Shown piece by piece: positions 1-9,747 of a stretch of DNA of 64,000 nucleotides. The notes beneath the pieces are model-generated. The model saw nothing but the letters and a program-made list of their open reading frames with translations. It did not search any database and had not been told where the DNA came from. The DNA is taken from positions 1 through 64,000 of the forward strand of contig JABLTG010000035.1 of assembly GCA_016618085.1 (NCBI GenBank), in the 5' to 3' direction. This DNA is from Neovahlkampfia damariscottae. Lineage: Eukaryota; Heterolobosea; Selenaionea; Neovahlkampfiida; Neovahlkampfiidae. The position numbers were made by a program, and so were the translations under genes. Numbering within the stretch: the first letter of the stretch is position 1; every line of letters begins with the position of its first letter.

Positions 1-175
1 CCAAACCCAAACCCAAACCCAAACCCCAAACCCAAACCCAAAACCCAAACCCAAACCCAAACCCAAACCCAAACCCAAACCCAAACCCAAACCCAAACCC
101 AAACCCAAACCCAAATCCAAATCCAAAATCCAAACCCAAACCCAAAATCCAAACCCAAAATCCAAAAATCCAAAA
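1..175. repeat. Telomeric CCCAAA/TTTGGG repeat array
   Basis: Tandem 6-bp CCCAAA units fill the first ~115 bp almost perfectly, with occasional CCCCAAA or CCCAAAA variants. They decay inward into ATCCAAA and AATCC variants up to about 175. The C-rich strand runs 5' to 3' from the left end, which is the polarity of a left chromosome end whose 3' overhang would be TTTGGG repeats. Position at base 1, polarity and inward decay all fit a telomere; an internal satellite at a contig break is the alternative. Confidence 0.88.
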
Positions 176-770
176 ACTTAAAACCCAAAACTCAAACTCT
201 TAAAATTCAAAAACATCCCCTGTACTAAATCTCAGAAGTATCAGTCACTATTTCAGAGTGAAAAATACTCCCGAAATGTTTTGTACTATAATTCAGTTCT
301 TCATTGTTTCAATTGGTCATTTAAACCATAATTATTTCTTGATCTACATTGAAATTGACGCTTCATTGAAAGGTGAGTGTTAGTATGCAATTTTAGTCTT
401 AAACTTGAAAAATGGTTAATTTCGACATCATAGGATATTAACTGGTTGTATATCATCATGGAATACTCGGATAGAAACCTTGGTGTTCTGATCTTGATAC
501 CGAAAATTTTGGTTTAGTTTGCTCTTGTAGAGGATATGGATTGAGTTTGGGTTGAATTTATGTTGTAGATTAATTTGACTGATTGAGTGGTTGGGGGCAG
601 CAACATATCATTTTAAATGGTACAACATAACTCTCAACAAAAACTGGAATTGATCGAAAAACATTTTGTTTGTTACTTTTTCATTTGTGTGTTCATCAGT
701 TTGTTTTCTTCTGAGAGTCAAAGGAACAGGTTGAATCATAAGAATTTTGGAAATGTGAATTTGGCCAATC
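176..770. other. Gene-free subtelomeric spacer
   Basis: This is the only stretch over 300 bp without a supported gene. Short degenerate telomere-like pieces continue to about 215. The rest is less A+T-biased than the intergenic DNA elsewhere. I see no protein similarity, no RNA gene and no mobile-element structure. A 61-codon reading frame from 617 runs into the start of the next gene and shows no domain. The last bases, GGCCAATC at 763-770, belong to the promoter of that gene. Confidence 0.6.
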
Positions 771-1289
771 ATGTCAAATTACAAAGTTGTTGGATCTGCT
801 GAAACTGTTGTTCCTGATGATGCAAAAATTATTTATCAACTTGTTGAATCACAACACATTGAACTTATGTTTTGTAGTCAGGAGATAGCACAGAAGATAG
901 CTGAACTAATATCTCTTGAGAAAATAGAAAAAAGATATGAATTAGGTGCGGAATGTATTGAAATTATCCAAAAAATGAATGGTATATTGAAAGAAATGAA
1001 ACAAACATTTTCTGAAAATAAACAACTATTAAAAATATTTGCACTTGGTAAAAAAAGAATATCAGAAAATGATGTGAATATTCATGAAGAAAATGTATTT
1101 AAATTTAAAAAAAAATTCATTGAAATACTAATGAATAATGGTACTTATGAAGGGAGATATGTTGAAGAAGTATTTAATATTTTGAAAAAAAGAGTTGAAA
1201 AAGATAAAGAAGAAATACAAAAAATTGAACCATTTGTTATTGTGAGAAATATTGAGACAGGTTTAGATGAAAAAATATATTTAAATTAA
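771..1289 (+). CDS. Hypothetical helical protein, 172 aa
   Basis: An uninterrupted frame of 172 codons. The ATG follows CCAATC without a gap, matching the promoter layout of the other genes, which decides the start. The product is Lys/Glu-rich and looks alpha-helical (heptad-like stretches around residues 50-110 and 135-165). It has no signal peptide or membrane segment and no family I recognise. It is the gene closest to the telomere, so a fast-evolving or lineage-specific protein is plausible. Function unknown. Confidence 0.7.
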   Translation: MSNYKVVGSAETVVPDDAKIIYQLVESQHIELMFCSQEIAQKIAELISLEKIEKRYELGAECIEIIQKMNGILKEMKQTFSENKQLLKIFALGKKRISENDVNIHEENVFKFKKKFIEILMNNGTYEGRYVEEVFNILKKRVEKDKEEIQKIEPFVIVRNIETGLDEKIYLN

Positions 1290-1298
1290 AATAATATT

Positions 1299-1969
1299 TT
1301 ATGTAAAATAAGATGATCCTTCTTGAATTTCTTCACCATCACCATCACCATTACCACCACCACCAGATGTTAATTTATTATAAATTTGAGTGACAAAACT
1401 ATCTTCTCCACTTTCATATCTCATCCAACAGAAAATATAAAGTATACCATATACTATTGATAAAACACCAGGTACACCACCTAGTGCAACAAAAAAACAT
1501 GGTATAGGTGCTATTAACCAAACAACTCCTCTTATTAAATAATTTTTGATAAAAAAATAAAAAACTAGCATTTCAAAGAACATAACAGCAATTCCAAATG
1601 CAATACAATATCCACCTAAAACATCTAAAAAATATTTTAAATTAAAATATTCTTACACTAAAAAAAAATATTAAAAATTGGAAAGTAAATTCATCATACA
1701 TTATACCACTTTCCTTCATTTAAAAATGGAATAAACATTAATCCACCAGATGCTTAAAAAATAATATAAATCAATTTATTTAAATTACCCATTGATATGA
1801 GACCTTTAAAGTCAGTTAATCAAAATATAAATAACGAACCTAAAGGTATTGAAAGAAATTTTAAAAATTTTCCAAAGTTAGGAAGACCAAAAGCAGAAAT
1901 GGTTCCATTAAATCCTCTTCTAAATAAATTTACTGATGAAGTACAAACACTCAAACCAAATTCTTCCAT
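1299..1969 (-). CDS. Small multi-pass membrane protein, exon borders uncertain
   Basis: The last exon (1299 to about 1600) encodes three hydrophobic segments, ending in a Gly/Asp/Glu-rich tail (SGGGGNGDGDGEEIQ). The probable start is the ATG at 1967-1969, with ATTGG 22 bp upstream on the coding-strand side. Between them are one or more introns with T-rich AG acceptors, near 1620-1700 and 1755-1790, whose exact borders I could not fix. The size and four-span layout recall the COPI-associated protein family, but this is shape only. It converges on the preceding gene with a 9-bp gap. Confidence 0.5.
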
Positions 1970-2107
1970 TGGAATGTTTATTTTGATTTAATTGGTTGAA
2001 AAAAAAAAAAAAGATTTAAAGAATAATTTAGTTTATTTCCAAAAAATATAAAAAATATTTTCATCATTTCTAAACCAAAATTAATCCAATATATGAGGGG
2101 TTTGCTA

Positions 2108-3684
2108 TTAAGCAACATATAATTTTTTATCAATTGAAGGTGGAATTGGTCTAATTTCTGTACCTAATTCTTGTTCAATTTTAAAAAGATTAAATCTATC
2201 TTCATAAGTAACAAAATTAATTGCAATTCCTAAATGACCATAACGACCACTTCTACCAATTCTATGAAGATAAGTTTCTGATGTTTTTGGAAAATCAAAA
2301 TTAATGACTACATTAACTGCTTGAATATCTTTGAATAGTTTAAAATTAAAAATTGTAATTACCAATTCCTCTTGTAAATAAATCTGATGAAACTAAATTT
2401 CTACATGCACCACCACGAAAATCATGAAATACTCTATTTCTTTCTTGTTGTGGCATTTTTGCATGAATATAATAACAAGAATAACCTAATTCTGTTACTT
2501 TTTTTGCTAATAATTCAACTCTATTTACTGAATTACAAAATATAATAGATTGATTAATTTGAAGTTTTGAAAAAAGAGTATTTAAACAATGTACTTTTTG
2601 TCTTTCTTCAACAAATGCATAATATTGTGTTACACCTTTTAATGTTAATTCATCCATTAAATTAATTTCATATGGTTTGTTTAAATATTTATCTTTAAAA
2701 TCTTTAACTGTAACTGGAAAAGTAGCAGAGAATAATAAAATTTGTCTTTGTTTTGCTGTTAATGAAATAATTCCATCAATAATTTCCTCAAATTCAGGTG
2801 ATAATAATTTATCTGCTTCATCCATTACTAACATTTGACATTTATCTAATTTTGCAATTTCTTTTTTACCTAAATCTAATACTCTTCCAGGTGTTGCAAC
2901 TAAAATATGAACTGGTTTATAAAGACGAAGAATATCATCTTTTAAAGATGTACCTCCTGTTGTAACCATAACTTGTACATCTAAATATTTTCCTAATTCT
3001 TTACAAACTGATGATGTTTGTAAAGCAAGTTCTCTTGTTGGTACAAGTATTAAAACTTGAATATAATCTTTAGTTGGATCAACTTTTTCAATTGAAGGAA
3101 TAATAAATGCAGCTTAAAATTTATATTATTTTTTTTTAAATATCATACCTGTTTTACCAGTACCATTTTTTGCTCTTGCCAATATATCTTTACCAAAAGT
3201 TGCAATTGGAATTGTTATTTCTATAATTATTTTTAAAAAAAAAAAAAAAAAAAAACCTTGAATTGGACTTGGTTTTTCAAAACCTTTTTCATAAATTGCC
3301 ATAAGAAGTTCTCTTTTCAGATAAAAATCTTCAAATGAGTTTCCTTTTGTTAATGTGACATCCTCTGTTTGAAGTCTTTCATCTTTTTTTGGTGCTGAAA
3401 GTTTATCTTTCCAATTTTCATCATCTCTGTTTTTATTTTTAGAAAAAAAAAAGAATAAAATCAAACTTGTCTATAACTTTGTTATATTTTTTCTCTTTAT
3501 ATGAATTTATGTTTTGATATAAATTTTCTCCTTCTTTTGTGTATTTTGGGTTAATGTTTTGAACGTTATTGTATCCTCTGTATCTGTTATTGTTGTAACC
3601 ACCTTTTCTGTAATTATTTTTGTTTGGATAATTCTTCTTTTCTTGTGAATTTGTTTGATTTGAATTTTGTTTACCGCTGCTCAT
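2108..3684 (-). CDS. DDX6: DEAD-box RNA helicase, DDX6/Dhh1/Me31B type
   Basis: Spliced from five exons. An Asn/Gly/Arg-rich N-tail of ~55 residues precedes two RecA domains. Motifs visible are the Q motif (GFEKPSPIQ), Walker [21 protein letters not shown] ([11 protein letters not shown]), SAT and HRIGRSGR. The C-terminal [11 protein letters not shown] tail is characteristic of DDX6/Dhh1, the decapping activator and translational repressor of P-bodies. An ATG lies at 3682-3684; an in-frame ATG 75 nt upstream (3759) is less likely because ATTGG at 3727-3731 would fall inside the gene. One intron near 3225-3255 is almost pure poly-T after the GT. It is divergent to the phosphatase gene. Confidence 0.93.
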
Positions 3685-3887
3685 CTTGTTCAGATTTGAT
3701 GAATTCTCTGTACAAATATAATTCTGATTGGACAAAAAAATCTTATTCTCAAATACCATTGGTTTGGTACCAATAAAATAACTTACAAATTTTATTCAAA
3801 GTTTGTTATTATTTTTTTTGTGAACGTTGAATATTAATTTATTTTGATTGGTCATTTTTTTAACAACTAAATTGTTCCAAAACACGC

Positions 3888-6234
3888 ATGGCTAGCATAC
3901 AACTGACATGGCTGGAATGGGGCTTTATTACGAATGGTGGTATATCATTGATTTCATTACTTTTTTCAATGATGTTTTATCTGATGCGAGTTGTTTTTGA
4001 AGTGAGCAAAATAATAATCTAAGCTTTTAGTTATGTTTAGAACGACCTGGAAAAAATAATTTGGCATTTAATAGTATATTTAAATCAAAAAATTGCAAAG
4101 GTTGTTTAGAAACAACATGTTGGTCTTATTTGAATATTGTTTATATTTTGGAAGGATTTTCAAATTTTATTTTTGCTGTTTCTTTATGTTTATATTTGGC
4201 ATTACCAGCAGCATTCTCTGTCATACATGTTGGTATTGCTATTGGTTGTAGCATTCCAATCATTATAATATTTGTTACACATTCATGCAGGTAAACAAAA
4301 TAAATGAAATGAAATATTCTTTTTACAGAGAGAGACATGTTTCAAATGTATATGGTGATAATGAAATTGAAATTGAAGACGAAAACTTAAAAGATTTTGA
4401 AGTTGATGAAAACGAAGAAGAGTTAGAAAGTGTTCCTATCACTTCACAAGATCAACAAAAAAAGAATAAACAACAAGAAGAAGAAGAAGAAAATAAAATT
4501 GAAGAAAAAGAAATTGAAGAAAATAAACAAGAAGAAGAAAAAGAAAAAAAAAATAAAAAAAAATTTAAAGGTGGTTGTTGTGGAGCTGGAAGAAATATAA
4601 CTTGTTTTATATTTGAAAAGACAATTGGTAATTATTTAGAAAGTTTAAAGAATGGATTAAAAAAAAAGATATTATTATATTGTTTAGCATTAATATTTTC
4701 AATAACGATAGTGTATTCATTATTTAATATTTTTTTAATATCTTTTTTTTTTTTAGATCAATTGGAATATATTCTTTTAATAGAGTTTGTGCTTGTTTAT
4801 ATCCTGTTGCATTCTCAACACAATTAACTAGATTAGTTCAAGGTTTATGGGATCCATCATGTAGAAAAAATGAAATTTGTTTTGTTTATTTAAATTTACC
4901 AGAAAATCCACAGTAAAATTAAATTTATATATGATATTTAAATACACATTTTAATAGTTCTGAAATGATTATAAAATTTCATACAAGATCAAATGGAAAA
5001 GATATTAAACTTTATTATGATACAGTATCAAGAAAGTAAAAATTAAATATATAATTATTAATATTTTTTTTTTAAAAGTAATATAAATGATTATTCATTT
5101 AAAATTAATTGTACAACTTATGATATGTCAAGTTATACTATTGAAGAAGATAAATTTGTTCATACATGTGATTTAACTGGATTATCATCAGATACAAATT
5201 ATTATTTTAATCCACAAGTTATTTATGATTATAATAATGTGTAAATAATTATTATTTTAATTTTAAATTTAGAACATATTCTTATAATTCAACTGAAAAA
5301 CGATTTAAAACATTAACTTCAAATCAAAATGAAATACATTTTTCAAATGGTGGTGATTATGGTTTAAATTCAGAAGGTAGAAATTTATTAAAACAAGCTG
5401 CATTATTATCACCTTCATTTTTTATTTTAGGTGGTGATATTGGTTATGCAAATTCATTTTCATCATGTTATTATCGTTGGGATGATTTTTTTAGAGATGT
5501 TCAAAATTTATTAATTACTCCACAAGGAAATATGATACCATTATTAACTTGTATTGGAAATCATGAAGCAGAATCTGCATTATTTAATAGAAAAAGATCA
5601 TCTGCAATTGATTATATCATTTATTTTTCACATAAAATTGGTGAAAGTGGTTATTCAAGAAAGTTATATCATTCTCACAAGTATTTATATATTTAATTAT
5701 TATATTAATATTATTAGTCTTGGTTCACATTCTTCATTAATAGTTTTAGACTCTGGTGTAATTACTAATTATCAAGATCAAATACCTTTTATTAATACTA
5801 TTTGGAATTCAAATAATAAAAGAAAATATGCTGTTTATCATGCTCCAATATTTCCAAGTGTTAGAAGTTTAACAAATACACAAGTAGTTTCGGGAAAATT
5901 ACACTGGGAACCAATATTTTCAAATTTTAATGTTACCATTGGATTTGAACATCATGATCATCTTTTAAAAAGAACGAATTTTATAAAAAATGGTGTTGTT
6001 CAATCATCTGGTACTGTTTACGTTGGTGATGGTTCTTTAGGTGTTAGAAGAGTTTCTCCTGTTACTGCATTACCTAGTATTAAAAATATTAATTTTAAAA
6101 AATTATTAGATTATTTGGTCACCAGAAAAGAAATGGGTCACTTTTGGAATGTAAAAATAACACAAAATCAATGTAATATTGAAGCCTTTGATCAAATTGG
6201 AGGTTCACAAGATCAATTAACATTAAGTTTATAA
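3888..6234 (+). CDS. Membrane-tethered purple acid phosphatase-like metallophosphoesterase
   Basis: Seven exons joined by six small introns. The N-terminal half has several hydrophobic segments, with a cytosol-like Glu/Lys-rich loop (4340-4570) and a Cys-rich GGCCGAG patch, then a last membrane span near 4670-4760. After it comes a fibronectin-like beta domain (~4860-5330) and the metallophosphoesterase core. Metal-ligand motifs are GGDIGYAN, CIGNHEAES, YHAPIF and, in the usual GHxH place, EHHDHLLKRT. This is the order of plant/animal purple acid phosphatases, which hydrolyse phosphomonoesters at acidic pH outside the cytosol. The multi-span N-terminal module is not part of the classic enzyme. 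Frames stay open across all junctions, so I treat it as one gene; two genes fused by misreading is the alternative. Confidence 0.85.
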
Positions 6235-6309
6235 AAATAAAATAAAATTTTAAATCGATTATTTTTTGTTGTCCAATTAAAAAGTGACGCGTTTTTAGTT
6301 TGAAAAAAA

Positions 6310-6834
6310 ATGAAGAGTATTGTGCCCACCACAAATTTATCTGATTCAAAACAAATAAAAGAAACATTAGATTCTTCAATCTTTTCAATTTTAGAAGACA
6401 AAGGTCATGAAGCTTCATTATCTACCAATAACTTACAATTAGTTTTAGGAATACTTGCATGTTTGAGTACAGGTTTGTCATATTATCTGAATGATAAAAT
6501 TATATGCTATATACTTTGTGGATGTTTCTTTTTTTTCAATTCAATTTTGACTTTGTTTGGATATTTGTTCAAGAATAATGTTTTGATCAGTAAAAATTTG
6601 AAATTTGAATCAAATATGAAAAAGTATTCACTTGAATATGAAATCAAATTGCACTTTTTATCCAAAAATTTATTTTTTTTGACAAAAGAACTTCAAAAGG
6701 GTGATAACATTATTTCAAAAAAAATTGATGTGCAAAACTATTTTGATATCAATGGCAAAGTTGACAAAAAAAAATTGGATAACTTGGTTGATCAGCTATT
6801 GATTGAATTTGATAAAAACAAAAAAATACAATAA
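6310..6834 (+). CDS. SPCS2: Signal peptidase complex subunit 2 (SPC25)
   Basis: An intronless 174-residue protein of the usual family length. Layout: a short N-tail ending in DSKQIKETLDSSIFSILE, two adjacent transmembrane helices (about residues 42-60 and 64-87), then a cytosolic domain with YSLEYEIKLHFLS and a KKIDVQNYFDINGKV segment. This matches SPCS2, which links signal peptidase to the Sec61 translocon in the ER membrane. CCAAT lies at 6273-6277, 33 bp before the ATG. Identification rests on pattern recognition of weakly conserved sequence but topology, length and motifs agree. Confidence 0.82.
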   Translation: MKSIVPTTNLSDSKQIKETLDSSIFSILEDKGHEASLSTNNLQLVLGILACLSTGLSYYLNDKIICYILCGCFFFFNSILTLFGYLFKNNVLISKNLKFESNMKKYSLEYEIKLHFLSKNLFFLTKELQKGDNIISKKIDVQNYFDINGKVDKKKLDNLVDQLLIEFDKNKKIQ

Positions 6835-6959
6835 AATTATTTTACCATTCGTTTCTATTGGTCGAAAAAATTAGAACTAGAAGCTCAAGTAAAAATCTAA
6901 AATTAGAGAACCAATTAAAACTGGTGAAAGTTTTGGAAGCAAAAAAAAAAAAAAAAGGA

Positions 6960-8158
6960 ATGAGTTTTGGTTTCTCTGATTTGGAAGATTTAGCCAGTGA
7001 TACTTTAACAGATTTTGGAATACTTCCATCAACAACACATTTGAATTATACAACTCTTTCAGAAAGTATACCTTTAGTTTGCGTCGAGTTATATGATTTC
7101 TATGGTTTGACGACGACTATTTTATTCTAATAATTTTTAAAGGAAATAAAATCAATGATGGAAGAATATTCAATCCAAAATTAGTCTTAAACGAAAATTC
7201 TTTTTATCTTGAATTTGATGATTCCTTTATGGGATTATCAAGAACAATATTTTATGGTTCTGAAATTATTAGTTTATGCAGACAATCAGATGCTAATGGA
7301 TTATATATGAAAAATTCAAAACAGTTCAACGTGAAAACTTCAAAAGGATATTTTTATAAAGATTCACCTTTTTCAACATGTTTGGGATTAGTAAGATAAC
7401 AAATCTATTTTTTAAAGTTTGAAGTTATTTCAATTTCAAAATATTAATGATATATCAACAATATTTAAAAAAATTCTAAAGAATTTAGAATTAATGAAAC
7501 ATTTACGTGTAATTTATAATGACTGGTATTTAATTTTGTATAAAATATTAATTTTTTAAACAGGATGATTTGTGGTCAAATGTGTTCGGACACAGAAGTA
7601 AAATTAATTTCATTATCATTACAAAAACCAATTATAAATCACAAAAGAATACAAGAAGGAACATTTGTACAACAAACAATTATTAATAATCAACCAATTA
7701 TTAATCAAAATTATTCAAAAGAAATGAAAATTCATTCATCTTCTAAAATTAATGATATTAAAAATGAACAAAGAAAAAGTTTATCAAATGAAAGAATACC
7801 TGAAATATTGGATATGTCAAAATTAAATCTTGTTTTACCATTAAGTTATAAATTAGTTCATAAAGAAGTTAAAACTGAAATTGAAAAATTATTAAAAGAA
7901 AAAAAAATTTTAGTTTATCAAATCTCAAATGGTTTATGTTTGGCTTTAGCAAACGCAAAATCAAAAGAATCAATAATTAGAGCATGTAAAGTTTTGAAAA
8001 CTTTATCAAGTTATCCAAATCATCAATTCACTGATATCAATTCAATCGCAAAATATATCATTACAGAAAAAAAAGAAAAAGAATACAAATCAATTCAATC
8101 TTCAAATAACATTCTATCACAATTTTTTAATTTTTTAAAAAATTATTTTGTAAAATAA
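6960..8158 (+). CDS. Conserved-looking hypothetical protein (weak MED1-like resemblance)
   Basis: Four exons. The start at 6960 is the first ATG after CCAAT at 6911-6915; the frame is open further upstream but without an ATG. Introns lie near 7105-7140, 7391-7417 and 7526-7563. The product is ~340 residues with a mixed alpha/beta N-terminal part, and a Ser/Asn-rich linker. It ends in a helical domain with a Cys/Ala-rich segment near SNGLCLALANAKSKES. No signal peptide or membrane span. The segment IFKKILKNLELMKHLRVIY faintly recalls Mediator subunit 1, but I would not assign it. Confidence 0.65.
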
Positions 8159-8236
8159 ATTTTTTTATTCCCAACAAAATTTTTTTCGTTTGATTGGATT
8201 TAAATTCTCCGAATCATTTGGTTGGTCCAATTAAAA

Positions 8237-8725
8237 ATGTCTAGCAAAGTTGTTTTGGTTTTATTTTGCTTGTTCCTCTTCTCTTGTCAAATTACTGCAA
8301 CAGAAGTTGATGTTGAAAGTACAGTTGATAGAGTCTTTGCAATGAAAGAAAATGACCCAACTGATGATAGTGGAATTGAAACACTTGATCAAATGAAAAA
8401 AGTTGTTCTCGAAAAAAGTACAACGGATAACAAAAAAGAAAATACTTTAGAAAATTTATTAAATGAAGAATCTAAATCAGAATCTGTCAAACAACAATCA
8501 CATTCAAAAGTTGAAAGTGAAGGAGACGAAATTCTTGAAATTTCTTCAAAAGTTCTTTCTGAACCTTCTGATGAAACAAAACAATCTTCAACAACTTTAA
8601 GTGCACCAACAACATCTTCTACAAAAAATGTTCAAAATGAAAAACTTGATTCAGCTGCTTGTTTTGATTTATGTATTAACACTGGAAATAAGAAAGAATT
8701 TTGTTCAAAAAGTTGTAAAGCATAA
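8237..8725 (+). CDS. Small secreted Ser/Thr/Glu-rich protein with a Cys tail
   Basis: 162 residues. The N-terminus MSSKVVLVLFCLFLFSCQITA is a clear signal peptide with probable cleavage after ITA. The middle is low-complexity and rich in Ser, Thr, Glu and Lys, so probably disordered and perhaps O-glycosylated. The last 22 residues hold four cysteines (CFDLCINTGNKKEFCSKSC), suggesting two disulphides in a compact knot. CCAAT sits 6 bp before the ATG. No family recognised. The knot could be a binding tip or a processed peptide, which is inference only. Confidence 0.7.
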   Translation: MSSKVVLVLFCLFLFSCQITATEVDVESTVDRVFAMKENDPTDDSGIETLDQMKKVVLEKSTTDNKKENTLENLLNEESKSESVKQQSHSKVESEGDEILEISSKVLSEPSDETKQSSTTLSAPTTSSTKNVQNEKLDSAACFDLCINTGNKKEFCSKSCKA

Positions 8726-8840
8726 AAAATTTAACAATTTAATTATTATTGCTCTTTTTTTTTTTTTTTGCACACCTCCATAACATGATGAAGAAGTAAG
8801 AAACTTATTTTTATCCACCAATCATTATTTATTCAACAGA

Positions 8841-9202
8841 ATGAGCACTTTTGATAAAAATATGACTCAGTCAGAAAAAGAACACTACTTCATTCAAGAA
8901 ACTCTAAATTTGTTGAAATCAGTGATAGATAAATTTTCCATTGACTCTATAATGGAAACTCCAGTTGTTTATTGTTTTTTTTACTTTTATTCTAACATTT
9001 AGATCCTTTTTATCTTTTCAATAAGTGTGTTGATGTCACAATCAAAATTTCAGAACATGATCCTTTTTCTCTTAAATTTCATTGTTACGTGATGACCATA
9101 CGATTTGATTTTGAAACTGGAAAAGATATAAGTACAACTAAAAGAGCGTACCTGGGTTTTTTTCCATTTCCTGCAATTCTTCCTATATCATCCAATCTAT
9201 GA
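8841..9202 (+). CDS. Hypothetical small protein, two exons
   Basis: Exon 1 (8841-8973) starts MSTFDKNMTQSEKEHYF. A 29-nt GT-AG intron (8974-9002) leads to exon 2, which ends at TGA 9200-9202. The spliced product is ~110 residues: a helical N-terminus, then a beta-rich part containing CVDVTIKISEHDPFSLKF and ending ILPISSNL. CCAATC lies about 19 bp upstream. Not recognised. The frame, intron and promoter position support a real gene, although each exon alone is short. Confidence 0.55.
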
Positions 9203-9331
9203 ATAAATTAATTATTTTTGTTGATGTCTTTATGAATAAAATTGAAGGTTAATCAATATACTGTTTATTGTAGGACATTCTTCATTTTATTAATTTTGAG
9301 GAGTTGATTTCATTGACCAATCAAATATTTC

Positions 9332-9681
9332 ATGGCAGAAAAAACAAACAAAGGAGTTGAATTTGGTACTGATAATTTTATTGTTAACTGTTTTCAAAAA
9401 AAGGAAATTTGAGAAGACCTATTTCTACTCATTACATTTACAGTGAAGGTTCAGAAGAACAATTAACTTGTGATTCTACAAAACTAGGTAAATCACTTTT
9501 TTATTTTATTTTTTACACTAACTCATCAGATGAATGCTTGAAAAAACATTTAAAGAATGAAAATGAATTTCCAAAAGCCTGCTCAACTGAAATGCAAAAT
9601 TTTAAAAAAATGTGTGGTTTGAGAAGAGGACTAAATTTACAAAATATAAAAATCAGAAATTGCAATTTTGAAGAATTTTAA
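9332..9681 (+). CDS. Small Cys-containing protein, CHCH-like
   Basis: Three exons give 89 residues. Exon 1 (MAEKTNKGVEFG) ends at a 33-39 nt intron; the second intron runs from 9486 to about 9528. The C-terminal helix pair has cysteines at residues 42, 57 and 68 (CX14C, CX10C), with others at 34 and 84. The overall look, LDECLKKHLKNENEFPKAC then FKKMC, resembles small CHCH proteins of the mitochondrial intermembrane space, but the spacing is not the classical CX9C. CCAATC lies 10 bp before the ATG. Confidence 0.6.
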
Positions 9682-9747
9682 ATAAAAAGTTTTATTTTTA
9701 ATAAATGTGCCAATCACCAATCAGCTCTAATTTATTTTCAGAAAGTG

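Noticed and set aside
1-175. CRISPR array or satellite
   Set aside because: No spacers; uniform 6-bp units at the sequence end with telomere polarity in a eukaryote.
617-802. A 61-codon frame in the subtelomere
   Set aside because: It overlaps the better-supported gene at 771, crosses its CCAAT promoter and shows no domain.
1797-1991. A plus-strand frame of 64 codons
   Set aside because: It is antisense to the first exon of the minus-strand membrane protein, whose ATG follows a CCAAT box; the plus frame has no promoter box or domain.
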